From Treponema sp. UBA6988 (GTDB lineage: Bacteria > Spirochaetota > Spirochaetia > Treponematales > Treponemataceae), in contig DJYC01000113.1 of NCBI GenBank assembly GCA_002448445.1, forward strand, positions 3,678 through 34,862: a DNA stretch of 31,185 nt. The letters run 5' to 3'. A model generated the notes under the pieces. It was not told the origin of the DNA and searched no databases. It was given only the letters and a program-made list of their open reading frames with translations. Each line of letters starts with the position of its first letter. Within the stretch, counting starts at the first letter, position 1. Below, one piece after another: positions 14,983 through 21,648 of the stretch. The position numbers were made by a program, and so were the translations under genes.

Positions 14983-15891
14983 ATGAAACCAACACTTGTA
15001 GTTCTTGCAGCAGGCATGGGAAGCCGTTACGGCGGAGTAAAGCAGATTGATGCTGTTGGACGCGACGGAGAATGCCTGCTTGACTATGCGGCATACGATG
15101 CAAAAAATGCCGGTTTTGGCAAGATTGTTTATATCATCAGAAAGGACATAGAAAAAGACTTTAGGGAGCGGCTTTTTGACCGCGTTGCACGCAATATGGA
15201 CGCAGAATATGTCTTCCAGAACATGGATTCGCTTCTGACTGCGGAGGAGGCAGGACGGGCTGCTCAGAGGACAAAGCCTTGGGGTACAATTCATGCGGTT
15301 TTGTGCGCGGAGAAGAAGGTAAATTCCCCCTTTGCCGTAATCAATAGTGATGACTATTATGGACGCGAGGCATTCAACGTGCTTGGAAAATACCTGGGCT
15401 CTCTTGACCCCCAGTCCCGCGAACACGCAATGGTTGGCTACGTTCTTGGCAACACCATGAGCGACAGCGGTACCGTAAGCAGGGGCGTTTGCTCTGTAAA
15501 GGACGGCTACCTTGAATCTATTACCGAACACACAAAAATTGGCCGTGTAAACGGTAAAATCATAAGCGAATTTGAAGGAAAAGAGGTGGAATTTACCGGC
15601 AAGGAATGGGTTAGCATGAACCTTTTTGCCTTTAGCCTTAAGGCTTTTGAGGAATTCCACAAGTACTGGGACAACTTTAAGAAAACTTCCCTTGACCAGC
15701 CCAAGACAGAGGCCCTTCTTCCTGTTGCGGCAAGCGACATTGTTAGGCATGGGGAGGGCAGCATAAAATTCTTTACTTCAAGCGAAAAATGGTTTGGAAT
15801 GACCTATCCAGAAGACCGCGAGATTGTAAAGGCTGCCATTGCAGAGAAGATTGCGGACGGCTACTATCCGGCCACTCTTTGGCAGAACTAG
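14983..15891 (+). CDS. Sugar-phosphate nucleotidyltransferase family protein
   Basis: A 302-residue protein of the NTP_transferase (GT-A-like) family, which activates sugar phosphates as nucleotide sugars. The N-terminal nucleotide-binding signature LVVLAAGMGSRYGGVKQ (residues 5-21) is intact. FAVINSDDYYGREAF near 115-130 supplies the metal-binding Asp pair, and TEALLPVAASD (about 247) is a further conserved block. The exact sugar and NTP cannot be read from the sequence. Because manA starts 8 nt after its stop, a role in mannose-derived or other hexose nucleotide supply for surface glycans is a reasonable inference. A good ribosome site, TAGGAG, precedes the ATG. Confidence 0.82.
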   Translation: MKPTLVVLAAGMGSRYGGVKQIDAVGRDGECLLDYAAYDAKNAGFGKIVYIIRKDIEKDFRERLFDRVARNMDAEYVFQNMDSLLTAEEAGRAAQRTKPWGTIHAVLCAEKKVNSPFAVINSDDYYGREAFNVLGKYLGSLDPQSREHAMVGYVLGNTMSDSGTVSRGVCSVKDGYLESITEHTKIGRVNGKIISEFEGKEVEFTGKEWVSMNLFAFSLKAFEEFHKYWDNFKKTSLDQPKTEALLPVAASDIVRHGEGSIKFFTSSEKWFGMTYPEDREIVKAAIAEKIADGYYPATLWQN

Positions 15892-15899
15892 GGGGCAAA

Positions 15900-16715
15900 A
15901 TGCTTACACTAAAAGCCATAAAGTCAGACAAGATATGGGGTTACGAGCTTTGGATTGCTTCCACCCATCCCAACGGAAAGCAGGATGCCTTTGAAAAGTT
16001 CTGCGGGGGAAGCTATCCGCTTTTGGTAAAGGTGATTCAGGCTAACGACAAGCTTAGCGTCCAGATTCACCCCGATGATGCAACTGCAAGGCTTTACGAG
16101 GGGGAAAATGCATGCGGCAAGACCGAATGTTGGTACGTGCTTGATGCGGCTTCTGATGCCCGCCTTGTATACGGCCTTAACGGAGTCTACACCGCAAGCG
16201 AGCTTAGAAAGGCTATAAAGGCAAATTCCATACAGGACTGCCTAAACTACGTAAGCGTAAAGAAGGGCGATTTTATCTACATTCCCTCCGGAACAGTCCA
16301 TGCCATAGGCGGAGGCTTACGGCTTTTGGAAGTTCAGCAGTCTTGCGACATAACCTACCGCTTCTACGACTGGGGGCGGGGGCGCGAGTGCCACGAGGAA
16401 AAGGCCATTGCCTGCATAAAGGACAGCCCTGTTAGAAGTGTTTCTGCATTCCCCGGTGTCTTTTCCTGCCCATATTTTACCCTTGAGCAGATTTTTGTGG
16501 AAGACAAGTACGAAGGTGTTGCTGACGAGGCCTCGTCTCCAAGGTGTGTGGAAGATTTTACCCTTCTTTTTATAATAGAAGGAAATGGAAAGCTGAACGG
16601 CCAGAATGTAAAGGCGGAAGAAATTTATGCCCTTGCACCCGGTGAAGAAATAAAGGCCCATGGCAACTTTTCCATGATGAAAATTGTTCCACAAAAAAGG
16701 CGCAAAAAGCATTAG
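15900..16715 (+). CDS. manA: Mannose-6-phosphate isomerase, class I
   Basis: A 271-residue zinc-dependent cupin isomerase that interconverts mannose-6-phosphate and fructose-6-phosphate. It is the short type common in Firmicutes and spirochaetes. Metal-site motifs are QIHPDD (about 58-63), ECWYVLD and GTVHAIGGG (about 128-136). LEVQQSCDITYRFYDWGR follows, a strongly conserved stretch. The ATG at 15900 was chosen because it gives the family start (MLTLKAIKSDKIWG) and has TAGGGGG in front; the frame is open further upstream only as a shadow of the preceding gene. It is co-transcribed with the nucleotidyltransferase, 8 nt away. The last residues are basic (KRRKKH). Confidence 0.93.
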   Translation: MLTLKAIKSDKIWGYELWIASTHPNGKQDAFEKFCGGSYPLLVKVIQANDKLSVQIHPDDATARLYEGENACGKTECWYVLDAASDARLVYGLNGVYTASELRKAIKANSIQDCLNYVSVKKGDFIYIPSGTVHAIGGGLRLLEVQQSCDITYRFYDWGRGRECHEEKAIACIKDSPVRSVSAFPGVFSCPYFTLEQIFVEDKYEGVADEASSPRCVEDFTLLFIIEGNGKLNGQNVKAEEIYALAPGEEIKAHGNFSMMKIVPQKRRKKH

Positions 16716-16721
16716 CTTGTA

Positions 16722-16762
16722 AAAAAAATGCAGGTTCTGAAAAATCTCTTCCAGAACCTGCC
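16722..16762 (-). terminator. Rho-independent terminator of the large lipoprotein gene
   Basis: A perfect 10-bp stem, GCAGGTTCTG (16731-16740) with CAGAACCTGC (16753-16762). Read on the minus strand it is followed by A and eight T (16729-16722), which is the canonical form for the minus-strand gene ending at 16795. A weaker hairpin, AAAACTG/CAGTTTT, just to the right could stop plus-strand transcription from manA. Confidence 0.8.
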
Positions 16763-16794
16763 AAAACTGTTATTCAGTTTTATTGAAACACGGT

Positions 16795-19242
16795 TTATTC
16801 AAGAACCTTGAATCCTTCTTTCTTGACAACATTCCAGCCCTCTGTGCGGAGCTTGTAAATCTGCCATCTCATCGTTCCAATCTTATAAATATCTTTGTGC
16901 CATCTTTTTGCGCTTACGAGCGGCGGATCAACATACAGCTGAAGGTCTACGTCAAGTGTTGAAACTATGTTCATTCCAGATTCCGCAACCATCATAAAGT
17001 CTCCTGTTGAAGGCTGCCAAGAAAGTCCAATGTAGCCTGCAACCGGGGCTGCTACTGTAAACTTAACGCCTGCTGTAAAGTCTGCTTCAACAACATAGGC
17101 ATCTCCTCCAACTCCTATTCCGCCACGTATCTGAACAACAGGAATAATCTGTGCCATTACGCCGCCACCAATCAAAGTCTTTGAATCGTCTTTTTCCTTT
17201 GGGCCAAAGTAAGAAGCACTTTCCGCTATTTTTTCTCCGTTACCATAGCAGTCAAAGTAGAAGCTTGTAATTTTTGGAGCAACTCTTTTTCCAAAAACTG
17301 TGTACCAATTTCTGAATCCCCAGTCTGCACCAAACTTTACTTCGTAACCGAACACGCAAATGCTGCCTGCATAAAGGTTCTTGAACTCAATTACCGCATT
17401 CATTTTTGCAAGAATGTCAAACTTTCCGTCGAATGTTACTACGATAGGAAGTGTCTTTACCGGTTGGAAGTTTACATGGAAGTCTTTAGCATCTGCACTT
17501 GGGTAAATGCATCCGAGCGTATTTACCGTCTGTCCGTCGTTTGCAAAATTGAAGTACCACTTGTTGATTCCCCATTCCTTTTTTGCTGCATCTTCGTCGA
17601 GCATGAAAACCTTTTTGATTTCATCTTCAGACATGGACGAATTGGGGAACTTCTTTTTGTAGTCGTCAACAGAAGTAATTTCACCCTTTTTCTTGGAGAA
17701 CAATGAAGTTCCCTTTATGTTGTATGAAAGCTTGTCCTGAATGTCTACAGAAGCAAGTACGCAAAGCTTCATTCTTGCGCTAATGTTGCTGAATGCAATG
17801 CTTAAGTTGCCGTCAACACCAACCTTAAGACTGATCTTTGTCTGGTTCATAAGGCTTGCAAGCTGTCCGTTTCCAATAATTGAACCGATTAATGGTGCAA
17901 CATCAAAACTTGTAAGTTTATTAAAACCTTCTTCAATAGCCTTCCTTTTTGCAAGATAGTTTTCATATTCCTCTGCATAAACAGCCTTTGAAGAAGAGGT
18001 AATGCTGCGTGCCCTGCTGGCATTGTTTTCGATTTCTTCTTCTGTAGGCAACTCTCCAAAGCTAACGTAAAGCCAGGGGAATACAACGCTCATTGAAGTT
18101 GAAGCAAGGCTAAAGTCCGGGCACAAATCTGGGTAAACCAAGGCAAGTGAGTGCCTGTTGAACAGAACCCTTTCTTCTTCACAGGAAATTGGCTTCATTG
18201 CAAGCTGCTGTTTTATTTCTTCCACTGCGTCTCCAGATTCAGCGGCAACAAGATTTTCTATAAAGTCCTTGCGGGCAATAAGGCTGTTCAAGTATCCAAC
18301 TGCTTCGAATACAGACATTTCTGCATAGCTCTTTGTTACAATTGAAGCCGGCATTTTACCAAGCAATTCAGAAATTGAATAGCTTCCGTCAAATTCCTGC
18401 GGCTTGAACAAAAGGCTTTGAACATCTTCCGACTTACCGGAATTTATAGCCTTAAGTTCACCTTCGTTCAAAGACCTGGCAGAGCGGCCGGAGATGTGTG
18501 AACCTACATAAATCTGGCAACTGTTTGTATCAGAGTCAATTACATAATCACCGTAGGATATGTTTGCAACAATGGCACGGCTTTTTGTCCTTATGTTATT
18601 CTTTGTTACAACCGAGCGTCCGTCTGAGTTGATTCCGATAAGCCCAGCAGGATAAGTGCGGTTTTCATACTGCTCCGGGATAATAGCAAAAAGTGATGAA
18701 GTATCCTTTTCTTCGTTGTTGATGAAAGTGAGCCAGTTTGTGTTTTTTATTCCATTGTGGCCGTTTTCGTACTTTACGTCCGTTTCACCGTCGCCGTTCA
18801 GGTCGCAGCTTTCTCCGTTTCTGAGTATAAAGTAGCCTGCAAAAGAAGATGAGTTTGAATCATTTGCAAAGGTGCTGTAGGAAAAGCTTATGCAGTCCGA
18901 ATTGACATCTGAAACTTCAATAAAACCAAGCGTGTAATCTGTGCTTGAGTTTTTATAGCTTACAAAGCCACCGCCAAGGTTATTTTTTTCAACCTTGCCA
19001 AGTCTTACTGCAACCACTGCATTTTTTGCAAGCTGTGTTGCAGAAGGATCGTTTGCATTGTAAACAGCCGAACCTCCCATGTAGGCAAGCTTTTCTACTG
19101 CCGCCCTGTTTTTGATTGAAGAGGTGTTGCCAATGCTGGCCTCCCTGCTAGAATAATCAGAGCATACTCCTGAACAGCCTGTAAAGAATGCTCCCAATCC
19201 TGCTGCAATTAAGCCCATTTTTAAGAAAATACCGTGTTTCAT
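16795..19242 (-). CDS. Large lipoprotein of unknown function
   Basis: An 815-residue protein not recognised. The start at 19242 gives a clean lipoprotein signal (MKHGIFLK, hydrophobic core, FFTGC with Cys about 23) and an AAGGAG site 7 nt upstream; the frame runs on to 19299, but those codons are unsupported. The first third has Ser/Asn/Asp-rich strands and an NDPSATQLAKNAVVAVRLG segment. The middle has helical stretches with many Glu/Ser/Lys (about 330-460). The last third (about 480-815) is beta-rich, with Gly/Val blocks such as IRGGIGVGGDAYVV and VAAPVAGYIGLSWQPS. EF-hand-like Asp clusters (DLNGDGETDV near 160-170) may bind calcium. It is transcribed divergently from a sensor kinase and may be its target. 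Confidence 0.7.
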   Translation of the reverse strand: MKHGIFLKMGLIAAGLGAFFTGCSGVCSDYSSREASIGNTSSIKNRAAVEKLAYMGGSAVYNANDPSATQLAKNAVVAVRLGKVEKNNLGGGFVSYKNSSTDYTLGFIEVSDVNSDCISFSYSTFANDSNSSSFAGYFILRNGESCDLNGDGETDVKYENGHNGIKNTNWLTFINNEEKDTSSLFAIIPEQYENRTYPAGLIGINSDGRSVVTKNNIRTKSRAIVANISYGDYVIDSDTNSCQIYVGSHISGRSARSLNEGELKAINSGKSEDVQSLLFKPQEFDGSYSISELLGKMPASIVTKSYAEMSVFEAVGYLNSLIARKDFIENLVAAESGDAVEEIKQQLAMKPISCEEERVLFNRHSLALVYPDLCPDFSLASTSMSVVFPWLYVSFGELPTEEEIENNASRARSITSSSKAVYAEEYENYLAKRKAIEEGFNKLTSFDVAPLIGSIIGNGQLASLMNQTKISLKVGVDGNLSIAFSNISARMKLCVLASVDIQDKLSYNIKGTSLFSKKKGEITSVDDYKKKFPNSSMSEDEIKKVFMLDEDAAKKEWGINKWYFNFANDGQTVNTLGCIYPSADAKDFHVNFQPVKTLPIVVTFDGKFDILAKMNAVIEFKNLYAGSICVFGYEVKFGADWGFRNWYTVFGKRVAPKITSFYFDCYGNGEKIAESASYFGPKEKDDSKTLIGGGVMAQIIPVVQIRGGIGVGGDAYVVEADFTAGVKFTVAAPVAGYIGLSWQPSTGDFMMVAESGMNIVSTLDVDLQLYVDPPLVSAKRWHKDIYKIGTMRWQIYKLRTEGWNVVKKEGFKVLE

Positions 19243-19362
19243 TGTCTTACTCCTTGTCTGCCCTTTTAGTGGCAACTTCTGTTTCTTTAGTATGGTCACA
19301 GTATAGAAAAGTGATGTTGCCAGATGTAGGACAAAAAAGGCAAAATGTTGTATATTTATTGT
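19243..19362. promoter_or_regulatory. Divergent control region: lipoprotein / sensor kinase
   Basis: A distant inverted repeat GGCAAC (19271-19276) / GTTGCC (19316-19321) lies between the two genes. For the lipoprotein a TATACT box is visible on the minus strand near 19301-19306 without a good -35 box, as would suit an activated promoter. For the kinase, AGGACA (19328-19333) and TATATT (19351-19356) are spaced 17 bp and end 6 nt before the ATG at 19363. Regulatory use is inferred. Confidence 0.35.
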
Positions 19363-20715
19363 ATGAAAGAAAAAAATATCACCGGATGGGGCTTGTTTTT
19401 CCTTACACTTGTGTTTTTTATTTCAGCGTTATTCTGCTGCCAGCATTTTCACTTCTTTAACTTGATTCCTGGGGGAACAATAAAGGAGAATATAGAAGCG
19501 GCTGCAAACATTTCTATGGAACTTACAGGCATGGCCGTATGCTCCTTCCTTTATGCCTCTCTAATTATCAGTGAAAAGAAAAACAGGTTCAGGAGTCTTT
19601 TTCAGCAGTTGCTTTTTTTTGAGGATTTAATTCTCTTTTGTGACTGCATTTCATGGATTATCTCCGGGAAACTTTACTACAACTCCCTTTTAATAGTAAG
19701 TAATGCCGTTTTCTTAGTCTGCGCAGGGATAATTTTCCAGCTGTTCTGGAATTCTGAAATTGAGATAATGAACATTAGGACTTCCATTCCCAAGCCGGTT
19801 CTTTATGGAATCAGAATTGCGGCAGTAACGTATTATTTTAGCGTATTTCTGAACATAAAATTCGGTTTTTATTACACTATTTCAAATGCCATGTATTTTC
19901 CTGGAAAATATAGATATCTTCAGTACATTTTTCCTGCAATCGTGTGCCTTGTGCTTCTTTATTATGCATGCACCGTTAAAATCCTTGTAAAAATCAAGCT
20001 TCCGTATATTCTGATGGCTATTGTCCCGCTGATTACAATAATTATTCAGAACGCTTCGTATTCACTTTCTCTGATGTATATGTCTGTTCTTGCAGTAATA
20101 ATCATTCTTTACATTAACATCCATGTAAATCTTGGATTCAAAATTGAAGAATTCAAAAACAAAGTGATGATAAGCCAGATTCAGCCGCACTTTATGTACA
20201 ACACCCTCACGACAATAAAGGCTTTGTGCCGTGAAGATCCTGGCCTTGCGGCAAAAACAATAACAAATTTTGCAGATTACCTTAGGTGCAACATGGATTT
20301 TGCCAGCCTTGAAACAACTATTCCTTTTGAAAAGGAGCTTAAGCATACAAAGACTTACGCAGAGATTGAAAAACTGCGTTTCGACAACATCACTTTTGAG
20401 TTTAACATAGAAGATTCGGACTTTGAAGTTCCGGCGCTTGTCGTTCAGCCTATGGTAGAAAATGCGGTGCGCCACGGAGTAAGAAACAGAAAGGACGGTC
20501 ATATTCTTGTCCATACCTTTGCGGATGAAGCTTTCCACAACATAGTGGTTCAGGATAACGGCAAAGGCTTTGTCAAAGGCCAATTTAACGGAAGCCGTAC
20601 GCATATAGGTCTTACAAATACCAGGGTAAGGATTGAAAGGATTGTTCACGGTACATTCAAAATAGACAGCATTCCCGAAAAAGGCGTTACAATTACGATG
20701 AGGATTCCAAAATGA
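19363..20715 (+). CDS. LytS-type membrane sensor histidine kinase
   Basis: A 450-residue kinase. About seven or eight hydrophobic helices fill residues 8-260, with no large extracellular domain. They are followed by a His_kinase (PF06580) domain with the phospho-acceptor in QIQPHFMYNTL (His about 276) and an HATPase_c domain with N-box PMVENAVRHGVRN, G1 box QDNGKGF and G2 HIGLTNTR. This is the architecture of LytS/YpdA-type sensors. Two starts are possible: ATG 19345, with a weak AAAAGG site, and ATG 19363, placed 6 nt after a -10-like TATATT. The second was chosen tentatively. The stop overlaps the response-regulator start (ATGA), so both are made together. Confidence 0.88.
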   Translation: MKEKNITGWGLFFLTLVFFISALFCCQHFHFFNLIPGGTIKENIEAAANISMELTGMAVCSFLYASLIISEKKNRFRSLFQQLLFFEDLILFCDCISWIISGKLYYNSLLIVSNAVFLVCAGIIFQLFWNSEIEIMNIRTSIPKPVLYGIRIAAVTYYFSVFLNIKFGFYYTISNAMYFPGKYRYLQYIFPAIVCLVLLYYACTVKILVKIKLPYILMAIVPLITIIIQNASYSLSLMYMSVLAVIIILYINIHVNLGFKIEEFKNKVMISQIQPHFMYNTLTTIKALCREDPGLAAKTITNFADYLRCNMDFASLETTIPFEKELKHTKTYAEIEKLRFDNITFEFNIEDSDFEVPALVVQPMVENAVRHGVRNRKDGHILVHTFADEAFHNIVVQDNGKGFVKGQFNGSRTHIGLTNTRVRIERIVHGTFKIDSIPEKGVTITMRIPK

Positions 20716-21512
20716 AAGTAATTTGTGTTGATGATGAAAAGTATGTTCTTGGCGACCTTCTGGAAACAATAAGTGAAATTCCCGAAATTCAGGAAGCAAC
20801 GGGGTTTAGGGAAGTTCAGGAGGCTCTTGAATTCTTAAAGACAAATTCGGTTCAGATTGCATTTCTTGACATAGATATGCCAGAAATGACGGGGCTTGAG
20901 CTTTGCAAGAAAATTCATGAAATTTCCCCTGTGACTGCGGTTGTATTTACGACTGGGTATCCCCAGTTTGCGCTAGAAGCATTCAAAAATCATGCAATCG
21001 GCTATTTGCTAAAACCGGTAAAAAAAGAAGCTGTCCTGGAAGAACTGGAGAATTATAAAAAGCTTCAAAAAACCGCATTTGCAGAAGACAGCCAGAAGCC
21101 TAAATTCTATGCAAAAACCTTTGGCAGTTTTGATTTTTTTGTAGACGGTGTTGCCGTAAAATTTACCCGCTCAAAGGCAAAGGAATTTTTGGCATTTCTG
21201 ATTGACCGCCAGGGCTCTGCATGCAGCCGGAAGGATATTGCCGCGGTAGTCTTTGAAGACTCAAGCTACGACAGAAACACCCAGTCTTATATGACAAAGA
21301 TCCTTGCAGACTTAAAGAAATCACTGGAAGCAGCCGGTGCCCCTGACGTAATAACCCATTCAGGAGACACTTATGCCGCAGATTTTACAAAGTTTGGATG
21401 TGACTTTATAGATTACCTAAACGGAAAACCGATGAATGAATCCGACCAGTTTCACGGAGAATATATGTCCCAGTACAGCTGGGCAGAAGAAAGCATCTAT
21501 AAATTTGAATAA
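20712..21512 (+). CDS. Response regulator with SARP/OmpR-like winged-helix output
   Basis: A 266-residue regulator. The receiver domain (1-120) has the acidic pair D7-D8, the phospho-acceptor D53 in FLDIDMPEMTG, T/S in VFTTGY and K in LLKPVK. Unlike usual partners of LytS-type kinases, the output is not LytTR. After a linker it has KFYAKTFGSFDFFVDGVAVKF-type strands (quoted in part) and a winged helix (SKAKEFLAFLIDRQGSACSRKDIAAVVF, in part; SYMTKILADLKKSLE), as in SARP/OmpR-class activators. The C-terminal FIDYLNGKP and YSWAEESIYKFE resemble the beginning of a bacterial transcriptional activator domain, cut short. Its gene overlaps the kinase by 4 nt. The adjacent divergent lipoprotein gene is a possible target. 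Confidence 0.85.
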   Translation: MKVICVDDEKYVLGDLLETISEIPEIQEATGFREVQEALEFLKTNSVQIAFLDIDMPEMTGLELCKKIHEISPVTAVVFTTGYPQFALEAFKNHAIGYLLKPVKKEAVLEELENYKKLQKTAFAEDSQKPKFYAKTFGSFDFFVDGVAVKFTRSKAKEFLAFLIDRQGSACSRKDIAAVVFEDSSYDRNTQSYMTKILADLKKSLEAAGAPDVITHSGDTYAADFTKFGCDFIDYLNGKPMNESDQFHGEYMSQYSWAEESIYKFE

Positions 21513-21609
21513 ATTTTTTGCTTCCCATTATGCCCCCACGGGGTTAGCTACTTGCAAATTCAAGGGAAAGTTTAAAAACTGAAGCATTTGGAGGCTCCTC
21601 TAAGAAAAT

Positions 21610-21648
21610 TTGTCTTTTTTTGCCATTTGTATTATATTTATATGTATG
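21610..21648 (+). promoter_or_regulatory. lon promoter; predicted leaderless
   Basis: TTGTCT at 21610-21615 and TATATT at 21633-21638 with a 17-bp spacer; the ATG at 21646 is 7 nt after the -10 box. No Shine-Dalgarno sequence lies before it (the preceding bases are T/A only). The predicted mRNA begins at or one base before the start codon. Confidence 0.6.

Noticed and set aside
14581..15750. 389-codon open frame on the minus strand
   Set aside because: It is antisense to the nucleotidyltransferase gene, has a Cys/Phe/Val-rich composition typical of a shadow frame, and has no ribosome site or family motif.
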